Below, piece after piece: positions 17,958 to 25,884 of a DNA stretch of 64,000 nucleotides. The translations under genes and the position numbers were made by a program. Numbering within the stretch: position 1 is the stretch's first letter; every line of letters starts with the position of its first letter. The DNA comes from VAXT01 sp963774625. Its GTDB lineage: Bacteria > Actinomycetota > Thermoleophilia > Gaiellales > Gaiellaceae. The notes beneath the pieces are model-generated. The model saw nothing but the letters and a program-made list of their open reading frames with translations, ran no database searches and was not told the DNA's origin. Location: positions 744,001 through 808,000 of the forward strand of contig CAVZFQ010000013.1 of NCBI GenBank assembly GCA_963774625.1, written 5' to 3'.

Positions 17958-20743
17958 GACCCCAGGACCACACCCAGGAGGCGGCGGCGGCGGCGGTGGT
18001 GGTGGTGGTGGTGGTGGTGGTGGAGGTGGAGGTGGTGGTGGTGGTGGAGGCGGTGGTGGTGGTGGAGGCGGTGGCGGTGGTGGTGGTGGTGGTGGTGGTG
18101 GTGGTGGTGGTGGTGGTGGTGGTGGTGGTGGTGGTGGTGGTGGTGGAGGTGGTGGTGGTGGTGGAGGCGGTGGTGGAGGCGGTGGTGGAGGTGGCGGTGG
18201 CGGTGGTGGCGGTGGTGGTGGAGGTGGTGGTGGAGGTGGTGGTGGAGGCGGTGGTGGAGGTGGTGGCGGTGGCGGAGGCGGTGGTGGAGGTGGAGGCGGT
18301 GGTGGGGCGGAGGCGGTGGTGGTGGCGGAGGCGGTGGAGGCGGCGGAGGCGGCGGAGGAGGAGGACCGGGCGTCACCACAATCGGTGCTGTGGGCCCTGT
18401 CGGAGTCACGGAAACGCCCGGCCCGGCGGCTCCTGCGGTGTTGGTGTATGTCCCCGTCGTCGAGGAGACGGTGACGAGGAAGTGCAAGAACTGCGAGCCC
18501 GTGGCGGGAACGGGAAACGACCCGCTCCAGGTCAGCACCTGCCCCGCGATGGCCGGATCGGTGGTCGTCGCACCCGTCGTCGAGCCTGGGACGTAGCTGA
18601 AGCCCTCCGGAAGCATGTCGGTGATCGTCGTGAGCGTGGCCGGCTGCGCGCCCGGGTTCGCGATCGTGATCGTGTAGCCGTTCTGGCCGCCGGCGGGGGT
18701 CGACCCGCTATCCGCCGTCTTCGAAGCCGTGAGGACGGTCGCGCCCTGCTGGCACGTTCCCCCGGCAGCCGTTCCGAGCCGGAGCTTGTCGAGGAAGATC
18801 GCCGAGTCGTAGATGTGGTCGCCCTGGTCGAAGATCGAGAGGTACAGGCTGTGGGCGCCGGAGGTGATCGGCGTCGATGCGCTGAGGAGCGGCGTCGCAC
18901 CGTCGTAGGTCGTCCCGGCCGCTTCGCCCTCGCTCATGCTCGCCGCGCCGGCGGCGTTGATCGAGATCTCGTTGTGGGCCTCGTCAAAGGCGAAGTTGTG
19001 CGGGGCGGTGATCGTCGAGCCGGATGTCGTCCAGTCGGAGGTATCGAGCTCGGCGATGAAGGCGTCGTTGTAGGCGGTCTGGACGTACTCGGGAAACTCG
19101 TCCGAGAGAAAGCGGAAGTCGATCGAGAGGCAGTTCGGCCCCACCGGCACGTCGAGGTCGACCTTGAGCACCGTTACGTCGTAGTCGGTGTCGCCACGAA
19201 CATTAGGTCCGCCGACGTCCGCCCCGGTGCTTGGAGACGTGTTCGGGGTCTCGGCGAGCGTCGCGTCGCCGCTCGTCAGGATCGCGTAGCTCGAACCATC
19301 CGTCGGGAAACCGCCCAGGCTCCTCGTCTGCGCGTCATACGGCGTCCCGATTGGCGGCACCGCGGCGAAGCTTGCGCCGGTGACGATCGCTGTCTGCTGC
19401 GCCATCGCCTGCGCGAGGTCGAGCGCGGTCGGCTTGTTCGTGTACTCGGTGTCGGAGTCGTTGTCAGGGTTGGTGTCGCCAACATCCCCGGAGACGGTGG
19501 CCACGCTCGAGATAGCACCCGGATCGGTCTTCGTGACGGTAATCGTGATCGTGGCGCTTGCGCCGTTCGCAAGCGTCCCGATGTCACAGGTGACGGTGCC
19601 GCTCTCTTCCCCACAGGTCCCGGTCGTCGGCGTCGCCGAGATGAACGTCGTTCGCCGGTGGAGGACCTGCGACATCGCGACACCGGGCGCAATGCCCGGG
19701 CCGTTGTTCGTCACGGTCGTCGTGTAGGTCAGCGTTCCACCCGTCGCAACCGGGTCCGGCGAGTCGGCGACTGTCACGCCGAGGTCGCCGGGAGTTCGAA
19801 GCAGTGTCTGAACCTCGGCCGTGTTGTTCTCGGTGTCGGGATCGGGCTCATTGCCGTCGACGCTCGCAGTGTTCGTGAGCGTCCCGGGCAGGGACGGAGT
19901 GATCACCGTGATCGCCAGGTCCACGGTGTCGTTTCTCGCGACCGAGCCGACCACACAGGTGACGGTCCCGGACATGTGTGTACAGCCCTCGCTGGCCTCG
20001 TCGAAGGTCACTCCCGCTGGAAGCGTGTCGGTCACCGAAACTCCGGTCGCGTCGTCCGGCCCGTGGTTGGTGACCAGCAGCGTGTAGGTGAGTGGTGCGT
20101 TCGTGGCGGCCGGATCCGGTTCGGCGTACATCACGATCGCGAGGTCGGCTCCAGGGTCGACGACCGTCGTTTCCACCGTCGCCGTGTTGTTCGAGAGATC
20201 TGGATCCGTGTCGGTCGTCGTGACGGTCGCGCTGTTCGTGATCAGCCCCGTCGTCGCGGGGGCGGTTACGGCAATGTCGACGGTTGCCACATCGAATGCG
20301 AGGATCGTCCCGAGGTTGCAAGTCACTGTTCCTGTGGGAGGCGCGCAGCTGCCCTGGCTCGAAGTGACCATCCCGGCCGTGACGCCGGGCGGGAGCGTGT
20401 CGGTCATCACGACACCGGCCGCGTCGTCGGGGCCGTCGTTGACGATCGTCACCTGGTAGCTGAATGCGCTGCCGGTGGAAACCGGGTCCGCGGAAGCCGA
20501 TTTGTAAACCGCAAGGTCGGCGGTCGCCAGGCCGGCGTCGGGAAACAGGGCCGCCTGAGAACCGAATGAGGCCACGGCTCGCTGGACGGGCGCGCGGCTA
20601 ATCGAAGCCACGGTCCGCTGCGCGGGCGCGCCGCTTTCTCGCCGCGTCGTCGCGCCGGAAGATGCGGGCGCGCTCGAGACCGCGATCAGAAGTGCAAAGA
20701 CGAAAACGCCGAACGCACCGACGGCGAGACGGATGGAGTACAT
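17954..20743 (-). CDS. N-terminal part of frameshifted secreted DUF11-repeat protein with choice-of-anchor L domain
   Basis: 929 residues as read. Signal peptide (~1-28), then three DUF11-type beta-domains (ADLAVYKSASADPVSTG, DLAIVMYAEPDP, DLGVTVADSPDPV), a choice-of-anchor-L-like region (SYAILTSGDATLAETPN to FRFLSDEFPEY), a fourth DUF11 unit, and a proline run. After ~20 prolines the frame slips and proline codons are read as His/Arg for ~120 residues, ending at a stop; that His-rich tail is an artefact of the shift. The shift maps to the GGTGGGGCGGAGG context at 18301-18313, one base short of the trinucleotide register. Likely cell-surface. Confidence 0.78.
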   Translation of the reverse strand: MYSIRLAVGAFGVFVFALLIAVSSAPASSGATTRRESGAPAQRTVASISRAPVQRAVASFGSQAALFPDAGLATADLAVYKSASADPVSTGSAFSYQVTIVNDGPDDAAGVVMTDTLPPGVTAGMVTSSQGSCAPPTGTVTCNLGTILAFDVATVDIAVTAPATTGLITNSATVTTTDTDPDLSNNTATVETTVVDPGADLAIVMYAEPDPAATNAPLTYTLLVTNHGPDDATGVSVTDTLPAGVTFDEASEGCTHMSGTVTCVVGSVARNDTVDLAITVITPSLPGTLTNTASVDGNEPDPDTENNTAEVQTLLRTPGDLGVTVADSPDPVATGGTLTYTTTVTNNGPGIAPGVAMSQVLHRRTTFISATPTTGTCGEESGTVTCDIGTLANGASATITITVTKTDPGAISSVATVSGDVGDTNPDNDSDTEYTNKPTALDLAQAMAQQTAIVTGASFAAVPPIGTPYDAQTRSLGGFPTDGSSYAILTSGDATLAETPNTSPSTGADVGGPNVRGDTDYDVTVLKVDLDVPVGPNCLSIDFRFLSDEFPEYVQTAYNDAFIAELDTSDWTTSGSTITAPHNFAFDEAHNEISINAAGAASMSEGEAAGTTYDGATPLLSASTPITSGAHSLYLSIFDQGDHIYDSAIFLDKLRLGTAAGGTCQQGATVLTASKTADSGSTPAGGQNGYTITIANPGAQPATLTTITDMLPEGFSYVPGSTTGATTTDPAIAGQVLTWSGSFPVPATGSQFLHFLVTVSSTTGTYTNTAGAAGPGVSVTPTGPTAPIVVTPGPPPPPPPPPPPPPPPPPPPPHHRLHLHHRLRHRHHLHHRLHHHLHHHLHHHRHHRHRHLHHRLHHRLHHHHHLHHHHHHHHHHHHHHHHHHHHHHHRHRLHHHHRLHHHHHLHLHHHHHHHHHRRRRRLLGVVLGS
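17980..18362. repeat. (GGN)n low-complexity tract encoding poly-proline
   Basis: About 380 bp of almost uninterrupted GGT/GGA/GGC trinucleotides on the + strand (CCN proline codons on the - strand), with one register break near 18304. A second similar tract occupies ~17295-17490. Such tracts slip during replication and are error-prone in assembly. Confidence 0.9.
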
Positions 20744-20907
20744 GGGCCGCAGACCCCTCTCGATGTAGGTAGGAGTTCTCCCGGAGGTTTACAACCTTCT
20801 GGCATCTCGTACAAGGGGTGGGGGAAAGCCGGCGGCCAATCCGGTCAGGGCGATCGACCGTATTTGTCGCAGGACGCGCTACCTCGACCCCTTGGAATGG
20901 AGGAGCC

Positions 20908-21852
20908 ATGTTTTTCCGCCACTCAGGACTCGCTGTCGGGGCGATCCTGCTCATCGTTGCCATTGGTGCGAGCACCGCGGCGGCGGGGGTGAATCGCCGT
21001 GACCGGAGGCCGCCGACGACGCCCACGAACCTCCGCATCACCGCGACCACCGACACGACCATCACGCTGGCCTGGAACGCGTCGACCGACGACTCGGGCA
21101 ACTTCTCGTACCGCGTCACCGAGAGAAGCCCCTTCAACACAAATACGGTCGCCGTTCCGCAAACGCGGACGACGACCACCTTCACGCGCCTGTGGCCGGA
21201 GCAGACGTACAGCTACACCGTCTACGCCGTCGACGCCGCGGGCAACCGCTCGGGCGACAGCAACACGGTCACCCACACGGTCCCGGCAGACGTCACACCG
21301 CCGGCGCCGGCGCCGCAGCTGACCGCGAGCCCGATCAGTCCGGCGCGGGCCAGCTTCTCCTGGACGGCGTCGGTCGACAACGTGAGCCAGGTCTTCTACA
21401 CGATCTACGCCAACGGGATCGAGCAGGCTTCCTTCTTCAGCGAGACGCACTACTGGGCCTTCGATCTGACGCCCGGGGCGACCTACGAGTTCCAGGTCGT
21501 CGCGAGTGACGTCTTCGGGAACGCCGTCGAGGGCAACACCGTCACGATGACGATGCCGTCCACCACCGACACGGTGCCGCCGACGGCGCCGACGAACCTC
21601 AGCGGGTCGGTGATCGAGAACGAGATCCACATGAACTGGGGCCTCTCCACCGACAACGCGGATCCCCAGTCGCAGATCCTCTACGAGTTCTACTTGAACG
21701 GTGTGGCGAATCGCGGCGACGTGCTTTTCGGGAGCTCGGGGCTCGTGTACTGCCGGCACGCATCCGGCTCGACCGCGGTTGTGGCCAGGGCGGTGGACTC
21801 GTCCGGCAACCGCTCGGCGCCGAGCAACGAGATCATCGTCCAGTGTCCTTAG
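20908..21852 (+). CDS. Secreted protein with three fibronectin type III domains
   Basis: 314 residues from ATG 20908, preceded by GGAGG seven bases upstream. Signal peptide (~1-28), then three FN3-like domains: PPTTPTNLRITATTDTTITLAW, a middle domain (PAPAPQLTASPISPARASFSW) and PPTAPTNLSGSVIENEIHMNW, each closing with VDAAGNRS or VDSSGNRS. No enzymatic domain is present. FN3 arrays of this type usually act in carbohydrate or surface binding. Divergent from the large DUF11 gene across a 164-bp intergenic region that probably holds both promoters. Confidence 0.88.
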   Translation: MFFRHSGLAVGAILLIVAIGASTAAAGVNRRDRRPPTTPTNLRITATTDTTITLAWNASTDDSGNFSYRVTERSPFNTNTVAVPQTRTTTTFTRLWPEQTYSYTVYAVDAAGNRSGDSNTVTHTVPADVTPPAPAPQLTASPISPARASFSWTASVDNVSQVFYTIYANGIEQASFFSETHYWAFDLTPGATYEFQVVASDVFGNAVEGNTVTMTMPSTTDTVPPTAPTNLSGSVIENEIHMNWGLSTDNADPQSQILYEFYLNGVANRGDVLFGSSGLVYCRHASGSTAVVARAVDSSGNRSAPSNEIIVQCP

Positions 21853-21876
21853 CTCTCTAAGGCACTTCTGGACCAT

Positions 21877-21902
21877 CGGTGCCTGGCACGTGCCAGGCAC
21901 CG
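21877..21902. repeat. 26-bp perfect palindrome, copy 1
   Basis: Perfect inverted repeat centred on CACGTG; core half-site GTGCCTGGCAC. It sits between two convergent genes. The same 22-bp core recurs at 47952-47973 inside a mannosidase gene, so it is a dispersed palindromic repeat rather than a local terminator; no U-tract follows. Confidence 0.85.
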
Positions 21903-21909
21903 GTGGTGC

Positions 21910-23598
21910 TCACGCAGCACGCGGGAGCTGGCGGCCGGCGAGGTAGGCCGTGATCCGATCGGCGTCGAGCGGCAGGACGCCCAGCTCGGGTGGAGGCCGG
22001 CGCACGAAGCCGCCGATGAGCAGGAGATCCTCCGCCTGCTCCGGTGTCAACGGCTCTTCCAGACGCCCGCGGGCGGACCGGCAGAGCGCCAACCCGGCTC
22101 CGATCTCGAGGCTCGCGCCCGCACCGGGGGGTAAAGCCCGAACGGCGCACACGCCGCCGCCGCAAACGAAGAAGGCCTTCCGCCAGCCGGGCTCGATCAT
22201 GGGAGCGATCAGGCAAACCTCGAGCCTGCGCAGCCGCTCCAGCCGGCGCAGCCGATCGATCATGTGCTCGAGCGCTGAGATGCGATCGCGTAGTCGAGCT
22301 GCCTCTTCATAGCGGAGCCCTTCGGCCAGGTGCGAGAGTCGCGCACGGAGGCGTGGAAGCGGCCCGTCCTCGAGGAGGCGATCGAGCTCCTCGGGCGTGC
22401 ACGAGGACAGCGCGCGCGCCGCGAGGGATGCTCGCCGCCGACTTGCGATCGGTCCCAGCTGCGTCATCGTCTTGGTGACGACGAAGTCTTCTCCTCTGCT
22501 CTTCAGGTAGAGCCCGTGGTGCTTCCTGCGGCTGCGCGCGTTCGCCGGCGGCTGGAGCTCTCGGATGAGGCGCAGCTCTTCGAGCGCGGCTTCGAGCTCC
22601 GAGCCGAAAATGCGCCATTCGATGCGCTCGAGGGCGAGCAGTGCCGCTTCGACGGACGGGCGCTGGCGATCGCTTCGGAAGTAGGAGCGAAGGCGCGCCC
22701 GCAGGTCGCGCGCCCGCCCCACGTAGAGCACCTGCTCGTGCCGGTCCCGAAAGAAGTACACGCCGGGCCGTGTGGGCGCGCCTCGCGCCAGCGAGCGTTT
22801 GTCGTAGACCAGTCGTTTGCGAGGAGCAGCAAGGGCGCGGAGATCGGAGAGGCGGCGCGCGCCGATCTCCTGGGCGAGGCCGATCAGGAGCACCAGCACC
22901 TGCGCCGTCGCCTCGGCATCCGGCAGGGCCCGGTGGCACGGCGTCGTCGGAACGCCGAAGAAGTGGACGAGCGAGGCGAGGCTGACCCGGCGCACGCGCC
23001 CCTCGAGCAGTCGGCGAGCGAGTGCGGCAGTGCAAAGCGGCGGCTCGGACAGGCGCCGATCGTGCATGAGCGAGAGTTGCCGTTCGAGAAAGCGCTGGTC
23101 GAAGCGCGCGTTGTGCGCCACGAGGAGCGAATCGCCCGCGAACGTCAGGAAGCGGCCGAGCACGGTGGAGATCGGCGGGGCCCCGCGCAGCTCCTGATCA
23201 CGCAGTCCGGTGAGGCGGGCGATGGGGTCCGGCAGCGCAACTCTCGGGTTGACGAGCGACTGGAACGACTCGACCGGCTCCAGCGCCTGCACGCGAACCG
23301 CGCCGACCTCGCAGATGCGGTCGCGAGCGGCGGAAAGCCCGGTCGTCTCGAGATCGAAGACGACGAGCTCGGCCTCTTCGAGCAGCGGGTCGGGTTGCGT
23401 CCCGGCCAACGAGACGGTCGCCCCCGTGCAGAGGATCCGACTGTCGCCCGCGGTGACCTCGGCCAGCAGCGAACACGCGAGGCCGTCGGAGATCGACGAG
23501 GTCGCAAAGAGGGCCTGGGCGGCGTCCGACGCCGACAGCGGTCCGCGCTCCTCGAGCGTTTCCACCAGCCGATCGAGCGAATCCAGCGCCAGCTGCAC
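21910..23598 (-). CDS. DnaQ-like exonuclease fused to GIY-YIG (UvrC-type) endonuclease
   Basis: Around 562 residues. A short N-terminal helical region precedes a DEDDh exonuclease (VVFDLETTGL, AHNARFDQRFL, later HRALPDAEAT), followed by a GIY-YIG domain (GVYFFRD..LYVGRARDLRARLRSYF) and a UVR-like helix pair (YEEAARLRDRISALEHM), so it resembles a UvrC/Cho N-terminal half with its own 3'-5' exonuclease. No UvrC RNase-H or HhH domains follow. The reading frame extends into dinB; the start is set near GTG 23598 or CTG 23592 because AGGAGG lies just before and a LexA box at 23611-23630 lies upstream. Likely trims damaged DNA under SOS control. Confidence 0.9.
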   Translation of the reverse strand: MQLALDSLDRLVETLEERGPLSASDAAQALFATSSISDGLACSLLAEVTAGDSRILCTGATVSLAGTQPDPLLEEAELVVFDLETTGLSAARDRICEVGAVRVQALEPVESFQSLVNPRVALPDPIARLTGLRDQELRGAPPISTVLGRFLTFAGDSLLVAHNARFDQRFLERQLSLMHDRRLSEPPLCTAALARRLLEGRVRRVSLASLVHFFGVPTTPCHRALPDAEATAQVLVLLIGLAQEIGARRLSDLRALAAPRKRLVYDKRSLARGAPTRPGVYFFRDRHEQVLYVGRARDLRARLRSYFRSDRQRPSVEAALLALERIEWRIFGSELEAALEELRLIRELQPPANARSRRKHHGLYLKSRGEDFVVTKTMTQLGPIASRRRASLAARALSSCTPEELDRLLEDGPLPRLRARLSHLAEGLRYEEAARLRDRISALEHMIDRLRRLERLRRLEVCLIAPMIEPGWRKAFFVCGGGVCAVRALPPGAGASLEIGAGLALCRSARGRLEEPLTPEQAEDLLLIGGFVRRPPPELGVLPLDADRITAYLAGRQLPRAA

Positions 23599-23610
23599 CT
23601 CCTGAAATGA

Positions 23611-23630
23611 AAGCGAACATATGTTCGCTT
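23611..23630. promoter_or_regulatory. LexA (SOS) box upstream of the exonuclease/GIY-YIG gene
   Basis: 20-bp perfect palindrome containing CGAACATATGTTCG, the Gram-positive/actinobacterial LexA box. It lies between the dinB stop (23645) and the nuclease start, so this gene can be induced independently of dinB. Confidence 0.9.
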
Positions 23631-23644
23631 GGCAAGTTCGGCTG

Positions 23645-24838
23645 TCAGTCGGGCAGCAGCGGCACGGTGAGACCCTGGCCGCGTCCGAGCAGCACGGCTC
23701 GCACGATCGAGGCCGATCCGAAGCGCCGGCGAACCTCGTCGAGAGCGGCGTCGAGCGCGTCGCTGTGACCGCCGAACGGCAGCACGAGCTGGAGTGAACG
23801 GCCGTCGTCCAGGTTGGCGACAGCGATTCCGACGAGCGTGATGCCACGGAGCTCGATCATCGGCACGGCGACTGCGAGCAGCCCTCTGGCCGTGTCGAGA
23901 ATCGTCCGGGTGTTCGCCGTCGAGTACGGCAGCGTGTGCGACCGCGTTGCCCGCGAGAAGTCATCGAAGCGCAGTCGAAGGACGACGGTCCGGCCGACGC
24001 GGTTGGCGGCTCGCATCCGGCCCGTGACGCGTTCGACGAGCGCGACCAGCGTGGCATCGACCTCGGCGAGCGACGTCGGTGAGCGCCCGAGCGCACGCTG
24101 CGAGCCGATCGAGCCCCGGCGCCGCCGCACTTGCACCCGTCGCGGGTCACGGTTGTGGGCAAGCGCATGCAACTGCCGTCCCGCCGCACGGCCGACGAGT
24201 GTGACCAGCGTGCCCTCCGAAAGGCGCGCGACCTGACCGACCGTCGTGATCTCGACGTCGCGCAGCCGTCTTGCGGTCACCTGCCCCACGCCCCAGAGCC
24301 GCTCGACGGGCAGCGGGTGCAGGAAGGCCAGCTCACCGTCCGGTGGCACCGCGAGCAACCCGTCCGGCTTCGCCACCCCGCTTGCCACCTTGGCCAGGAA
24401 CTTCGTGCGGGCGATCCCGACGGTGATCGGCAGTCCCACCCGCTCGCGCACCTTGCGCCGCAGCTGCACGGCGATCTCGGTGGGCGTCCCCGAGAGCCGC
24501 TCGAGCCCGCGGACGTCCAGGAACGCCTCGTCGATCGACAGTCCCTCGACGAGCGGCGTCGTGTCGTCGAACACCCGGTAGACCTCCTTGCTCGCCTCCG
24601 AGTACGCCGACATGCGCGGGCGAACGACTATGGCGTCGGGGCAGAGCCTGCGCGCAAGCGTGAGGCCCATCGGCGTCTCCACGCCGTGCGCCTTCGCTTC
24701 GTAGCTCGCTGCAAGGACGACCCCGCCACCGACGATGACGGGCCGTCCGCGCAGCCGGGGGTCATCCCGTTGCTCGACGGCCGCGAAGAACGCGTCGACG
24801 TCGGCGTGCAGGATCGACGCCTCGTGCTGCACGAACAT
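23645..24838 (-). CDS. dinB: DNA polymerase IV (Y-family translesion polymerase)
   Basis: 397 residues. Catalytic motifs of Y-family polymerases are intact: ILHADVDAFFAAVEQRDDP at the N-terminus, the palm motif LSIDEAFLDVRG, and the little-finger domain C-terminal. No canonical beta-clamp peptide is obvious at the C-terminus. The ATG at 24838 sits in the centre of a LexA box; the next in-frame start, GTG 24832, is a good alternative and would make the mRNA leaderless or nearly so. Error-prone bypass synthesis during SOS. Confidence 0.93.
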   Translation of the reverse strand: MFVQHEASILHADVDAFFAAVEQRDDPRLRGRPVIVGGGVVLAASYEAKAHGVETPMGLTLARRLCPDAIVVRPRMSAYSEASKEVYRVFDDTTPLVEGLSIDEAFLDVRGLERLSGTPTEIAVQLRRKVRERVGLPITVGIARTKFLAKVASGVAKPDGLLAVPPDGELAFLHPLPVERLWGVGQVTARRLRDVEITTVGQVARLSEGTLVTLVGRAAGRQLHALAHNRDPRRVQVRRRRGSIGSQRALGRSPTSLAEVDATLVALVERVTGRMRAANRVGRTVVLRLRFDDFSRATRSHTLPYSTANTRTILDTARGLLAVAVPMIELRGITLVGIAVANLDDGRSLQLVLPFGGHSDALDAALDEVRRRFGSASIVRAVLLGRGQGLTVPLLPD

Positions 24839-24845
24839 ATGTTCG
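24832..24845. promoter_or_regulatory. LexA (SOS) box overlapping the dinB start
   Basis: Perfect CGAACATATGTTCG. The ATG of the longest dinB frame is inside the palindrome, so LexA binding would cover the start itself; no Shine-Dalgarno precedes it. Confidence 0.9.
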
Positions 24846-24853
24846 CATAAAGG

Positions 24854-25579
24854 TCAGCCCGCTCGGGTCAGAACAGCCTCGACCCGCCGGTACGCGGGCG
24901 ATTCCGGAGGCAGCTTGTCGAGCGCCTGGTGGAGGAGGACGACGGCCTCCTCGCTGTGGCCTCGACGGCGCTGAACGAAGCCGAGATTGGCGATCACGCG
25001 CGCCTCGTGCTCCTCGTCGCCGAGTGCGCGCAGGATGATGAGCGCGTGTTGGAGCTGCTCGACGGCGGCATCACCGGCTCCGCCATGAGCGAGCGCGAGA
25101 CCGAGCTGGTTGCGCGTGAGCGCCTCACTCCGCCGGTCACCCAGGTCTTTGACGATCGCGAGCGCGGCGCGATGCTGTGCGGCTGCCTGGGAGGGGTCGC
25201 CCTCTCGTCGGAGTCGACGTCCGCGCTCGTTGAGCCCCGCAGCCCGGCGACCCGGGTCGTTACGGGCGATTCGGGGGACGAGAGCACGGATTCGGAGCGC
25301 GCCTGCCCGCGCCTTGATCTTGTCGAATGAAGCCGCAATGGACCGTCGGGCCGACCGCAGGGCCGACGTGACCTCGATCTCGCGTGCTCGGTCCCTTCCG
25401 ATCACGCACAGGCCGGCGATGAGCATCAGCAGCGACAACGCGAGGACGACCGGAAAAAGCGACATCGCCGTCAGCAGCCCGGCGAAGAGCAGCCACATCC
25501 CACCAGCGGCGTGCAATCGGCGCCGCGTCTGAGGATCCGTTGGCACAAGCGCTCGCAGTCTTGTCACGAGGGCCTCCAT
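24854..25579 (-). CDS. Membrane-anchored TPR protein
   Basis: 241 residues from ATG 25579 (MEALVTRLRAL). Two adjacent hydrophobic helices (residues ~27-62), then a basic stretch and three tetratricopeptide repeats (LNERGRRLRREGDPSQAAAQHRAAL, ARNQLGLALAHGGAGDAAVEQL, VIANLGFVQRRRGHSEEAVVLL). Likely a scaffold facing the cytoplasm. A longer reading to 25726 would translate through the tRNA fragment at 25626-25654 and is rejected. Confidence 0.8.
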   Translation of the reverse strand: MEALVTRLRALVPTDPQTRRRLHAAGGMWLLFAGLLTAMSLFPVVLALSLLMLIAGLCVIGRDRAREIEVTSALRSARRSIAASFDKIKARAGALRIRALVPRIARNDPGRRAAGLNERGRRLRREGDPSQAAAQHRAALAIVKDLGDRRSEALTRNQLGLALAHGGAGDAAVEQLQHALIILRALGDEEHEARVIANLGFVQRRRGHSEEAVVLLHQALDKLPPESPAYRRVEAVLTRAG

Positions 25580-25625
25580 GAAGCTGCTCCACTTCGGCGT
25601 CCGCCTCGCGCTTCCTGCCCCCTGG

Positions 25626-25654
25626 ATGCCGCCGGCATGAATCGAACATGCGCA
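25626..25654 (-). repeat. Truncated tRNA-Arg 3' fragment A (candidate att site)
   Basis: 29 nt identical, but for one base, to the 3' end of the tRNA-Arg(CCT) gene at 34074-34145 (T-arm plus acceptor), in the same orientation; homology stops abruptly at GCGCA. The ~300 bp around it (25580-25884) holds no other feature I can support. Confidence 0.8.
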
Positions 25655-25884
25655 AGGCTTGACTCCGCGGTGCGAGTCCTTCACGCTGGAGTAGCCGCCA
25701 ACCGAGGGGGACCCGTGGAGCACCATCAGCTGCTGCGGCTGAGTCGGTGCGTTTCCCAGGTCCTCGCCGCTTTGCTCATCGCGTTCGGCCGGCGACGTCT
25801 CATCCGATCGTGCGTTCGCCGCTGCCCGGCTGGCGATGCGCTGACGTTATCGACCTGATGGCGGGCAGATCACAAGGAGGAAGC

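Noticed and set aside
17980..18362. Possible CRISPR or minisatellite array
   Set aside because: The repeat unit is a trinucleotide with no spacers; it is a codon repeat.
17766..18596. Poly-Trp, poly-Gly and poly-His proteins across the GGN tract
   Set aside because: All are alternate frames of the proline-coding repeat; the His-rich tail of the DUF11 protein is therefore not taken as a metal-binding domain.
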